DNA of 64,000 nucleotides, taken from the NCBI RefSeq assembly GCF_002234675.1, contig NC_019879.2:3654619-3718618 (forward strand), read 5' to 3'. A program made the translations under genes and the position numbers. The stretch comes from Oryzias latipes (Eukaryota; Chordata; Actinopteri; Beloniformes; Adrianichthyidae). Shown piece after piece: positions 49,401 to 60,321 of the stretch; within the stretch, counting starts at the first letter, position 1, and each line of letters begins with the position of its first letter. A model generated the notes under the pieces. It ran no database searches. It saw only the letters and a list, made by a program, of their open reading frames with translations, and was not told the DNA's origin.

Positions 49401-49710
49401 CATGAAAATCGTGCTTTTGAACGAGTTTTTGTGTCGTTGTTGTGATGATGGAGGACATATATAAAGAAAACTAAGCGTAACATTGTATTTATGAATATTT
49501 CTTCATTCAAATTGTTGTGAATAATCAGAGAGGGGTCAACCTCTGACTGAAGGTTGCAGGTTTGATTACTGCTCAGCTTGCTCAGGTGTCCAAGTGTCCT
49601 TGGACAAGACACTCGAACCTCTCATTGCTTCTGATGGGCCGGCTAGTGCTCTGCCACCATGACTGACTGACTGACTGACTGACTGACTGACTGTGTGTCT
49701 GTGTGTGTGA

Positions 49711-49752
<42 letters not shown>

Positions 49753-51273
49753 ATGAACAGGACTGTGACCGTACAGCGCTTTGGACCTTAATGAAGGCAG
49801 AAAACCTCCACCTAAGTTTACACCATTCATCATTTTCTCTGTCCAGAGAAGACGTTTCTATAGATGATTTCTCAAATTATCTTCAACGCCATCTGTCCTC
49901 TATGACCAGAACATACCCGTTATTGTCTAAAAGAGAGGTCATCAATGTCTAAACTGAATAATTGGAATAAAAATTGCAGTTATATTTGAAGAAGTTCCAT
50001 CTCAATATCTTCTAGATAAAACTTCCAAAGGCCCAGAAGAACAGAATCCTGCTGTAACACGACTTGAGCATCTCCACAGATTTAAAAATATATAAACCTG
50101 AAAGCTCCCAACAGAATAACAATGACTTTTGTTCAAAGATGGTGGAGCAAACCCTTTTTTTTCTGTCTTTCTGTTTAACAAAATAGATCTCAGAAGCAGA
50201 AAATCATCAAACCAATGTCCTCTGAAGTTACAGACATCCATCATTCTACTATATTACAAAGATCTGAGGCATCTTTAGGCAGATTAGAAATAAAAATGAG
50301 ATGGCGGGGATCTTACTTGGCTAAACGTCGGCTTGTTGTGTAATCTGGAGCAGCGGTCACCATGTCGGCAGGCACCAATCTTAAAATAAAAAGAGCAGTT
50401 CACTCTGCAAAAATAAACGACAACGTTAGGCAAAGGCAGATTTAAAAAGAAAAATCATATTTATTGCACATAATTTTCTAAAACAAAGAAAAACACTCTG
50501 AAACATACAATTGTGGCTCTGCTGCAATGACTTTAGTGTTCCTAAAACTATGTCATCCCTGTGCAGGCAAAACCTGCCAACTATATCCAGAAACTATATT
50601 TCCCACCAGAACCAGCAGACAGGAGTATAGATAAACTATTATAGCAACGGAAATCTGAGTTTCTGATTTATCCCCTTTTTTTTTAACCTGTTCGGCTTTT
50701 GCACGAGAAGGTTTAACCTCGAAACCTTCAGTTTTAGATCATGTACTGTTTAGAATTAAGTCACGTGGTACTTTCATTGAATTTTAAAATAAATCTTATT
50801 TAGGATGGGCATTGATTATTAACCCCCAAAAAAGAGAAAAGGCTATCACTAAGCTAGCGCCAGGTGGCACATTAAAGAAAACAAAGAGAACACAAGAAGG
50901 AAGGATTTATTATATTTGCTGCTGTTGTCCGTCATAAATTATAAGCGAATGCAAGCTTTAAGCACACGCTCGTAAAAATTGCAAGCAAGTTAAATTATAA
51001 AACGTGGTTAAGGTGTTGTCCGCTAATGCGTGTTTATTATTTTAACAAAATTTCGTCACCTACTCGTTTTTTTTCTAACTCGCAGTATTAATTTAGTGTG
51101 GAGGCTAGTTAAGCTAAGCTAGCGCTAGCAGAGGCAACCGTCGTTACGTTCCGCGCGGCAGGTGAAAGTTAGCTTAAGCAGAACATACGACCAACATTAT
51201 CTCATTAACGGAGTTGTTCCGTTACTTACTTGTCTTTCTCGGTGCCAAAAATGGATGCTAAGTACTCTGCCAT
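43422..51273 (-). CDS. u2af1: U2 snRNP auxiliary factor 35-kDa subunit
   Basis: Nuclear splicing factor that binds the AG of 3' splice sites as a heterodimer with U2AF2. Coding exons, 5' to 3': 51230-51273, 50317-50404, 49124-49190, 46123-46172, 44777-44875, 44562-44695, 43623-43715, 43422-43539. They join in frame to 230 aa (human 240). The first six are 44, 88, 67, 50, 99 and 134 nt. Zinc finger 1 has Cys18, Cys27, Cys33 and His37 with Ser34 kept. A U2AF homology motif (about 65-147) includes [19 protein letters not shown]. Zinc finger 2 follows ([20 protein letters not shown]). The RS tail is shorter and less Gly-rich than human and ends [13 protein letters not shown]. The last intron is about 84 bp with a weak donor (AG|GTCCGA), chosen because only it keeps frame with the conserved end. 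Only one form of exon 3 was found; mammals have two mutually exclusive ones. Confidence 0.95.
43850..44480. repeat. A-rich AAATAAAA-type sequence in u2af1 intron 6
   Basis: About 600 bp dominated by AATAAAAAATAACTTTTTTGCA-like units, at least four near-repeats spaced about 100 bp apart (near 44035, 44140, 44245 and 44355). It is probably a decayed tandem repeat. Confidence 0.6.
45640..45760 (+). repeat. dispersed fish repeat, LINE-3'-end-like, third copy
   Basis: ACGAAGCCCATGGAGACGACTGTTGTTGGGATTTTGGGTA, then AAAAAAAAATTGAATTGAATTTT. It lies in a u2af1 intron and is the 3' end only. Confidence 0.65.
48197..48384. mobile_element. piggyBac-type MITE, copy 7 (u2af1 intron)
   Basis: TAACCCTTGTTCTATCTTG with the family interior (TTATCCCTACCATGAC, GTAATCCATGGACACCAG, CACTGTCTAGTGGGG). 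It ends at GGACCCCACAAG without the terminal TAGCACAAGGG. Confidence 0.65.
49550..49800 (+). repeat. SINE-like sequence split by ACTG and GT microsatellites
   Basis: GGTTGCAGGTTTGATTACTGC has a B-box-like GGTTTGATTAC. It is followed by TCCTTGGACAAGACACTCGAACC, a core resembling the SINE at 9991. A run of ACTG (49662-49693) and (GT)n (49696-49750) follow, then GTACAGCGCTTTGGACC, a frequent fish SINE 3' block. Confidence 0.55.
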
Positions 51274-51420
51274 CTTGTTAGCTTACGCTGTAGCGCGCAT
51301 CATGAAGCACCTAGCCGTTCCATCTCCTTCATAATAAAAAACACGCGCCACTAAACCTACATTTGAATATTTAGGTATGCACGGAAACAAGCACACATAC
51401 AAATTTTGCAAAGAGTTCAA
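51274..51420 (-). promoter_or_regulatory. probable u2af1 5' UTR and promoter
   Basis: Sequence just upstream of the start codon contains TAGCGCGCATCATG and ACACGCGCC in an otherwise AT-rich area. No TATA box is evident. The position is inferred from the first coding exon. Confidence 0.4.
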
Positions 51421-53439
51421 ACGCTGTGTTGTGTTTTACGACAAAGTTATGTGTTAATTAAAGAAAATATATCAATTGTGTTACTAATTATTGAGTGCGC
51501 TATTAGTTCTTTGGTTTTATCGTTTTACTTTGAAGGCGAGAATGCCCAACCGGAAATGTTTAAAAGCGGACTGTTAACTTTCAAAATAAAAGGGTGTCCA
51601 TGTGCGTTGATAACAGTCTGCAAGCAAGTACTGTACTTTAGATTGGCAACTGCTTGTTGAGTATATTAAATAAGGGAAGGAAGAAACAAACATTTGAATC
51701 ATCTTACGAAGATTTCACGCGGGGTTTTTTTGTAGTAGTTTCCCTTTCCCCCCCGAAAAAAACCCCATTCACATTAGCAATATTTACAGAAACAGAAAAT
51801 CTTTAAAGAATAAATAAAAATATGACTGGGTTATTGATGTTACCAAACATTATTTTATGATTTTGCTCACAGACATAAATGCAGCTGCTTGAAAGTGTTT
51901 TTGATTGTGGAAGCAGAGAACTTCATAGGCATTGTTTGTTTTCTTATTGGTAGAAACGTGTAGTTATATAGTGAACATTTTCAGGGTTTTTTGTTGTATT
52001 TACAGTCCAGTTATCATTGGACATGGACACGCAACCCCATAGAAAATAAAAAGCGTCTTTATTATATTCTGCATAAACGTTTTTGATCTGATAATCAAAC
52101 TGTTTTTGTTTTGTTTTTTTACCAGAAAGTCCTAGGTGGACTTAAAAAAGGCAATTTTTGTTAAAATAAATACATAAACAAAGTTGATGAGCGTTTGATT
52201 TTATAACAAACAATAGCGTGTTATATTCCTAAAAAATAAGTGTATAAGAATTATCTCAGTCCGAAAAGTCAACATAAAGTGCTGTTTAATTAATAAAATA
52301 TTTTAATATTTTCAAAATAGACAGTAGAAACATCATGTTTTCACGTTTTGGCTTGGTTTATTTTGCTTTAAATGAATAAAATACATATAATATATGATTG
52401 TATTCTCAAACTTTTGCAGTGAATTTACATGAACTTCAAAGCAAATAGTTAATAAAAAAAAACTTTATTAAATGAACACAGAGACGACCAAACAGCACAA
52501 TAATAATATGTGGTTAGCACAAATTACTACCCAGCACGTTTACAACCAGAAACAATTTGCATGCATGTTTAAGAAGCCAAAACTTCACAACTGGCAGGTA
52601 CTTTGACTCGGTGAGCGTTTTTAGAGCCATGCAGATGTTAAATAAACAAATAGTTCGGCCACAAACGGAACATTTAGCTAAGATACTTTCACATATTTCG
52701 AGGCAAGTCCAGCATTAGCAGTTAGTCTCCGCCCCTCTTCTTCGTGAACACTACTAGCTGGAACAAAACTTGGAAGATACGAGTCGTCAGGTTCAACGTT
52801 TTAGCTGATACACAAAAGTGAAATTTTGACGTCCTTTAAAGTCTGAACGACAGCAGGTATGGATATTTCTGAGGGACTCTGGGGATTTGCAGGAACACCA
52901 TCACGTCGGGGCTCCATTAATCGTGGGCTCACTCTTCCCGCTATTTTGTAGCCTAGCTAGCAATGCTAACTGCTCGGCTAGCTGCTGATAATTACTAGTC
53001 CGTTTGCTGGGAAGAGGCCGCCCACTTTCCAGCCAGAAACCCCTGTGGTATGGTACTTTACACACATGCGAAGCGGACTCATTCGTCTCGGGAAACGGTT
53101 GTACATAATTGGAAAACAAGAGAGAGATGCGCTGTTTTCAGGAGTAATACGCTGCTAGGATAAAAGCTAACTGGAAAAGGCTGCTTCCGACAACCATCGA
53201 CCCCACGCACACACACGAAGTAGGTGCCCCGTCCTCGAGTGATAAAAGGCTCCTCCGTCGACTTTTCAAATGTATCGGTCGAGCATGAACCGATCATCGG
53301 TGACATCGTAACCCATCTCCCGGGCTCTTTCCTGCCAACATTCGCACTGTTGTTGTGCTGTCCGTCGAGATGCCCTCGGAAGTCTTGCATCGCTGTGGAG
53401 CTTAGCCAGGATTTCCGGCTCCTTTCCATTTGCCCTATG

Positions 53440-53870
53440 CTGTTTTGTTTCCGTTTATTCTATTTCCGTTTCAAAAGTTTTCTACGTGTAGAGTTTAAAC
53501 CGGGCACAAAACAATGGTTTTTTTAGGTAACGACGCACCGCGCTTTTTGGGGCGGGATATTTTCATCGTTGTTCGGCGCGCGGGCTCCGGCGGTTGTGTA
53601 ATGCACTCCCGTCGCCCCGTAAAAAGCAAATCTGTAGCTAAATTTGTTCAGCGCGTGCGTCCTTTACGACAATAAAACCTGTATGTTGGTGCATAATTAA
53701 AAAGTTTTGTGTTTTTTTGCCACGACTAAATGGAACTCGCAGGAAGTTATGGACAGTATTTCGTCAAGCCTGGCCTTTTAAAACGCGCGAGCCTCGCCCT
53801 CGAGTTGGCTAACGTTAGCTGACACTGAAGTGTCCCGAACGGCCAATGAGAAATCGAGGCTCAGGGGCCT
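53440..53870 (+). promoter_or_regulatory. candidate gabpa promoter (CpG-rich)
   Basis: Clustered CpG, a GC box-like GGGGCGGG and a CCAAT box about 1.2-1.6 kb upstream of the gabpa start codon. In mammals GABPA shares a bidirectional CpG promoter with ATP5PF; I found no ATP5PF exon here. Inference only. Confidence 0.35.
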
Positions 53871-54289
53871 GACGATGCTTCACCAGGCTCCACCATAGAA
53901 ATGTAAACATCCCAAGAAGTTATAACTGCTTTAAAAAATCCTCAATTTCAACACCAATGAACACCTACTTAGAACTTGTGATGCACGTTTTAGCTTAGTT
54001 GGATTTAGCTTCTATGAAACCATGACATTTTAGTGAGGATGTGATGACAATTGACACTAATAAATGTTGTTTTGTTTTGGATAAAAATAAATATTAAAAC
54101 CTATAAACCAATTGAAAATTGCGGGGTTTTTTTTCTAAAGTAGGGAAAACGTGTTTTTGTTTCATTTTGTTTAGAAATCAATATTGGTGCCCCTTTGTTA
54201 TGCTAATGTGTGTGGACACCCACTCTGATATAAATGATGTTCTTGTGGCATTTTTCTGTCGGGGGACATTTATAAGGACAATTGGGCTC

Positions 54290-54680
54290 AAAATTGCATT
54301 TCTTGGTATTTCTTTATTCAAATCATTGTCGATCAAGTGCAGACAAATAAAAAACTGTTGGAACAAGAGCTTCTTTGTGGTGTGGAAAGTACGCTGGGCG
54401 GCCCACAAGCTCCCTGGTCCTACTCTACACAAATAGATTCATGGCTTTGTTTTCCTCGTCTGAGCTGACTTCTGGCTCCAAACTACACAGCTGGATGGCT
54501 CCAATATCGCTCGCCGTTTTTGTTGCACCAGTAAAGTCAGTTTAGGGGTGTGAGGGGCTGTAAACAGAGAGCTCCCAGTTATGGTTAACGGGAAGAGGGA
54601 GTGGGGTTGCTCTGCCTGTGCCTATGGTCTCGCCTACAAGCCAGAGGCAAATTTCTAATGAATTACTGCCCCTCTGGAGA
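54290..54680 (+). repeat. dispersed repeat family R, copy 4
   Basis: GGTATTTCTTTATTCAAATC, GATGGCTCCAATATCGC, GTTGCACCAG, GTGTGAGGGGCTGTAAA, CAGAGAGCTCCCAG and GAGGCAAATTTCTAATG. These are the reverse of the 13.9 and 19.4 kb copies in the same order. Confidence 0.55.
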
Positions 54681-55073
54681 AACTAGAAAACAACACTGGT
54701 TTCTTGATTTCCATATAGTCACTTTTTTTTTATAAACCACTCCTTTTCAAATGGCTTCAAAGATGATCCGAGGGGCACCCTGCAGTGGGATTGGTGCACA
54801 AAAACCTTGGGCTCCTAGAAAGGCGCCTAACATATAAAATGTATTATTTAAAAGCAGAGTGGATAACAACTTTTTATGGATACAATCCAGCTGTTTTAGG
54901 TTATTCTAATTTTATCATGTAAAAGAAAATGTGTCACATTTAATCTTATCCAACTGAAAAAGAAAAACCTTTACAGCTCGACTTTATTTCCAATTGAATA
55001 ACTGTGTTTTGTTTTTCCTTAGTGTTGACACAAAAATGTCATTTTCTGTTGAAGTTGTGTTTTTTTTAGCAAA

Positions 55074-58000
55074 ATGGCTAAAAGTGAGGCAGAGGAGCTA
55101 ATAGAGATCGAAATAGACGAACGGGAGAAACAAGCATGTTTGGAGGAAAGGTAAGGGAGGTTAAAATGGCAAATCCTTAACATGAGTCACACCACTGTCC
55201 ATTATGACACAGTTTTTGTTTTTTTTAGTGTGGAGGAACAAACCATCACTGCATCTGATCTGATTCAACAAGATATTGACATCAATGAGCCAGTTGGAAA
55301 TTTAAAGAAGCTTTTGGAGCCTCGCATCCAAATCTCACTGGATGCTTTTGACATCTGCTTGCAGGACATTCTGGTAACCGTTCTGCCATAACCCCAAATG
55401 ACTTTTCTATCTTATTTTATTAATCATGTTGTTGATCTACTGATTTGACTGTTTTTTTTTTTGTAGCTCCATCCAGATCACAGTCTCTTTGATCAGGGCG
55501 TGAAGACCGACGGCACAGTGCAGCTCAGTTTGCAGATTATTACAAAGCCAGGTACAGATTACATCTGAAATTATACTAAAATCTGTGAGAACCTCAACCA
55601 GCAAGTTTTAACGCCGATGCCAAAAACCCTTCACCTAGGAGAGGAGAAGCTGAACATCTTGGAAATCGTGAAGCCTGTGGAAACGGTGGAGGTGGTGATC
55701 GACCCAGATGCAGCAGGAGAGGAAGGGACGATGGTGGAGGAGGGTCAGCTCATCGCCGTCGACAGGTCCTCCCTGTCGGACGAGACATCCGAGCAGGTCA
55801 CACGCTGGGCTGCAGCACTGGAGGGCTACCGCAAGGAGCAGGTCCGCCTCGGCATACCATACGGTGAGACTTTCATTTTACACAGCTCCACCTATGTTTG
55901 TCCGCGTTTACCGACTCTGTGGTGTTTTCTCTCAGACCCCGTGCTGTGGACAGCAGATCAGGTGATCCACTGGGCTGTGTGGGTAATGAAGGAGTTTAAC
56001 ATCGATGAGATGGAAATCGGCAGCATTCACATTCCGGGACAAGATCTCTGCAGTTTCAGCCAAGAAGAGTTCCTCCAGAAAGTACCAAACGGAGAGATTC
56101 TGTGGAGCCACCTGGAGCTCCTGCGCAAATGTAAGTCGCTGATAAATGAATCCTCTACGCACATAGAACGTGTACAGAAAAATACCACGGAGATTATTAA
56201 TCTCAAACATTCATTAGCGTCTGATATTTCTGGAGCTCTGGGGTTCTGATCCAAGAGCCACAATGAACAAGGAAATCATTTAATATAAATAATCTAGCAT
56301 TTTTTTAAGGAAAAATGAAGAGCTTTGTAGTTACCTTAAAACTCAGAAGCAACTTGTGTTTGTTGGTTCACTGTCTTTGGAAATGGAAACATTCTTAAAG
56401 AGTTTTTCTGAGAAAAGTTTTATTCTGAAGGGCAGAATAGTTCCTTTAACAAATATGAGACAAAGAGAAGTGCAGAACAAGATGCAAAGCATGTTTTAGT
56501 GTTTTAAATGATGACATTGGTCATTTCGGGTGAATTACAAGCAGTTTCTACTCTAAACTGCCTATATTCTGTTGATGAATTTAAAAGTGCCAAATAAGCT
56601 TTTCACAGTAGGCCTCCAGCGTCTGTCATGCGATAGAAATGAAACAAATGTTTCGTCTAGAAGTTTGCATAAATATCTGATCTCCTGTGTTTATGATTCT
56701 TTTTTTATTTTATTTATTTAGACGTGTTGGCCAGTCAAGACCAGTCTGGAGCTGATGCCACTGTGACCATTGATCAACGTAAGTATTACTAGGAGTCAAA
56801 TTATTCAAACGCTTTTGAAGGAAACCATGATATAGATCTTTTTTGAAACCACCAAAGTATTAAAAAAAAAGTGGCACCAGAAAGCTGGAGTTGCCCTGAC
56901 CAGAAAAATCCTGTCTTTAGCTGTACAGATAATCCCCGCTCAAGTGAGCACCCCCACCGCAATAAAGGTCCTGAAGCAGAACCGCGGCCCCAGAGCGCCA
57001 CGCATTTCAGGGGAAGAACGCAGTTCCCCTGGCAACCGCACAGGTAAGACAGTTTACACACACTCAGGATGCTCACATGCTTTTGTGTAGGGAGGATCCA
57101 GACGTGAGGATGATAGAATGGAGATAAAGGAAATGTTGGATTATTGCTGTTGTGGTAAAGGTCAAAGATTGTATACATACTTTTCTGTTTCCTAAAGAGT
57201 TTTTGTCATTAAATGGGATAAATCAGCACTATAACATAGAATCCTCTTCTAACTTTTTATAGAAATTTCCAGCTCTGTTTGATTTGTAATTGCACTTTGC
57301 ACAGGCAACAACGGTCAGATCCAGCTGTGGCAGTTCCTCCTGGAGCTGCTGACGGACAAAGACGCCAGAGACTGCATCTCCTGGGTCGGGGAGGAGGGCG
57401 AGTTCAAGCTCAACCAGCCTGAGCTCGTAGCTCAGAAATGGGGGCAGCGCAAGAACAAGCCCACCATGAACTACGAGAAGCTCAGCCGGGCCCTCAGGTT
57501 GGTTTCCGTTCTCCTGAATGGCGCTTACGTCTGGTTTCAATGTAAAGTCAACGACCAAACGCGACCGGAGGTCCTGCGGCATGGCGGTCTTGTAGCAGCG
57601 TGTTTGGGGAAAACACAACCGTGTCTGATAACAGAAGAACCTAAGAAGTCAGCGTCAGACCTTCTTAAAGTGTACCAACAAAGAAGATGCTTTTGTTTTC
57701 TGAAATTAGGTCAAAAATGAAAAAATCCTCTCCATAAGCGACTCGTGAAAGTGTTTGCACATCTGAGGGTAAGGCGTCCAAATCCCCTCACTGCTCCCTA
57801 ACTCCTAAAAGATACAGTGTCCTGGATTTGAATGGAATTCGGACGCATGATCACTACTTATTTAGTCTAAACTGCACATGTGCCGATGTAAAAACCTACA
57901 AAACAGAAACATTTTATGAATCCACTGTGTTCTGACGCTGAATTTATTTAAAAAAAAACAACAACTTTTTCCTCACCTGAAAAACTGCTAAAGCGCAATG

Positions 58001-58527
58001 CATTGTGGTCTATATTTGCCAATCTAGGAAGCCTTGAAGCACACTAGTTTTTCCAGGAAATATCCCAAATTTCCAGTTAGGGAAAAGGGACATAATCATG
58101 GTGTTTGACCAGGAAGGTGGCAACTGCTGTTGAAGCTGTGATTGGCTGGACACACCTGGCCCAGGTAGTGGGAAGGGTTTGGAAAGGAGGTCCTTAAGGT
58201 TTGGAGTTTCCCACTTCTGCATTAAATCAACCTTATTTCAATGTCAAAGTAGGTCAACTGTCAAACATTTTGACCGTCATCCACCTTTATTTAATTTTTT
58301 AAAGGTATTACTACGACGGAGACATGATCTGCAAGGTCCAGGGCAAGCGATTCGTCTACAAGTTTGTGTGCGACTTACGGACTCTGATCGGCTACAGCGC
58401 GGCCGAGCTCAACAACCTGGTGACGGAGTGCGAGCAGAAGAAAGTGGCGCGCCTGCAGATGCACGGCATCGGGCAGCCCATCACCACGGTGACCCTGGCC
58501 ACAGCGACGCTGGACAAGGACAGCTGA
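55074..58527 (+). CDS. gabpa: GA-binding protein alpha chain (ETS transcription factor)
   Basis: Nuclear DNA-binding subunit of GABP/NRF-2. It binds GGAA sites with GABP-beta and drives mitochondrial and housekeeping genes. Coding exons: 55074-55150, 55229-55373, 55467-55551, 55639-55863, 55936-56130, 56722-56778, 56921-57043, 57305-57497, 58305-58527. They join in frame to 440 aa (human 454). The N-terminal OST/on-sight part is [15 protein letters not shown] through [14 protein letters not shown] and [15 protein letters not shown] Pointed domain spans about 178-250 ([32 protein letters not shown]). The ETS domain spans about 305-390 ([43 protein letters not shown]) with the recognition-helix arginines kept. 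The ATG at 55074 follows acceptor TTTTTTTAG|CAAA by four bases and matches the family N-terminus, so 5' UTR exons lie upstream. It is convergent with app. Confidence 0.96.
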
Positions 58528-58923
58528 GAAGAGGTTCCAGACGCTGCTCCACAGCTCCCTCCACCCAAACGTGTCGGTCTGGACACAAAAACTGCACGGC
58601 TGACTCCCCGCTCGCCAAGGGGAACAGTTTATTCTTTTTAGAACCATCTTTGTAGTTTCCAGTCAGCTGAAAACTCGGACTGGGGTTTTTTCAGCTTGTC
58701 TGTAAATCTACCCAGAAGGCCGTTGGGCGCGTGGTGTGCCGACGTGACTGAAACAGTTTCTATTGTAGAACAGAAAGAAGACTTTTCACTGTACATACTG
58801 ATAATCTGTGTTTTTCATAGCCACAGGGGCTCGTGTATTTTCATATTTTCCCATTTCTAGAGAATTCCTTTTTGTATTTTATTCCCCAAATCTCCCCTTT
58901 TTCTGCCCGCCCCAGGAGGGGGA

Positions 58924-58929
58924 AATAAA
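58924..58929 (+). terminator. gabpa polyadenylation signal
   Basis: AATAAA about 400 bases after the gabpa stop codon, followed by a T-rich stretch (CACTTTGTTTTTCT). Confidence 0.7.
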
Positions 58930-59066
58930 TCGATTCACTTTGTTTTTCTAAACCGCTTTTGTTTATATGAGATTCATGCTTTACCTTCAAAACTGTTATT
59001 CATGTATGTAGGAAGCTTTTTGTTTTGTTCATAGACTACACACACAGAATGGAGAAGAAAAACATC

Positions 59067-59072
59067 TTTAAT
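59067..59072 (-). terminator. app polyadenylation signal (ATTAAA)
   Basis: ATTAAA on the minus strand about 1.25 kb after the app stop codon, giving a 3' UTR of about 1.27 kb. The site is 138 bases from the convergent gabpa signal. Confidence 0.5.
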
Positions 59073-59367
59073 CACCGGGCTCCACAGAGCGAGTGATCGT
59101 CGATACAAACGGTTCAACATTCACCTGATCGGGAGCTTTAGTGGGGGTCGACACATGGTGAGGCGATATGTGTTGTATTTTTTTGGGGACTCTGAGAGAC
59201 GCGCGTCACATTCAGATTTTTCCCACAGAGGTGAAGGTGTCCTGGTGGCGGTGAGCGGTACTACACACTCACAGGCAAAGAAAACACCAGACGGAAGCGC
59301 GGCACATGTACACGCATGTAGAAAAATAGAATATGGGGAGGAATGTTTGTTAGAAACCATCGCAAGT

Positions 59368-59388
59368 TTTTTTTTTTTTTTTTTTTTT
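59368..59388. repeat. poly-T run in app 3' UTR
   Basis: About 20 T on the plus strand, which is poly-A within the app 3' UTR. It could cause internal priming in cDNA. Confidence 0.8.
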
Positions 59389-60321
59389 CAGAATAAGTGA
59401 GGAACAAAGTGTTGAAAAGTGTACAATCAAGCGTAGACTCTGGAATGCTTTCCCAAAAAACCTGCAGAATTATCACACAAATGCTTGTTGGAAAAAAAAA
59501 AAAGTGCAGTACGGTCATAAAATTAATATTTGGTGGCAACCGTCACAAACCTAGTGCATAGAAAAGCAAAACGACTCATTTGGGATCCGGCGGCGCGAGC
59601 CTCGTGTTTTACAGAGCGGCGTCCATGCAGCCAACACAACGGCGAGGCGCGGCGAGCATCGGGGCTAAAGCGAGTCCGTGTGACGACAAAGCGGAGCGGC
59701 ACTTCTCCAGATCACAACATCACAAAGAAGACGCACAAAAAGATATATACACAAATCCTGCTAAAATGATCAGAGGAGCGTCTGACGACCCCCTCCCCCC
59801 ACCAACAATGTTTCCATGCACTGCATACTTACAGCTAATATATATTACACATTCACAACAAATCATAAATAAGTTCTGCTTTTATATACCATGATTTTGC
59901 TTGTTTTCTTTGTTTTGTTTTTCACTTCATTTCCTATTTTCGTATAGAAAATGTAAATCATGCAGCATGGAGAGGCTTGAGCGCAGGTGACGTGTGGCCG
60001 ATGAGGGGGGGGCGGGGTCATAAATAAAATGTCCAGTGCTGACGGAACAGAACGGTTCGGTCCAGACGGTTCATCCTCTTTACCGTCCATGGCAACGGCA
60101 CCGTTCCATGCTGGGTTCCTGCACTGAAAGCGGCTCAATGTTTTCCTTTTCTGGTGAAAGACACCGATCGGCGGTTTCAGAAGTCCTCACCCGGCCCTCC
60201 TGCTCCCCGCGGGGTACCAGGAGCTGTGCAGGGCGGGTGGGGGGCGACAATGGAATGGATGGGGGTGTAACAGGGTATTGGCTGGGGCGTTGGCCACAGA
60301 GAAGTGGCGGCGAGGCCTTCT

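Larger units (their letters stand above)
51421..55069. other. intergenic region and presumed gabpa 5' non-coding exon(s)
   Basis: 51421-52700 is AT-rich with no identified feature. 52900-53830 is richer in CpG and GC (GGGGCGGGATATTTTC, GTTCGGCGCGCGGGCTCCGG, GAACGGCCAATGAG with a CCAAT box) and probably contains the gabpa promoter and first exon. 54290-54680 is a dispersed repeat. gabpa must have upstream non-coding sequence because its first coding exon starts with an acceptor. Confidence 0.45.

Noticed and set aside
58179-58655. 158-aa plus ORF overlapping the last gabpa exon
   Set aside because: Wrong frame relative to the conserved ETS sequence; the gabpa frame is fixed by the [13 protein letters not shown] region.
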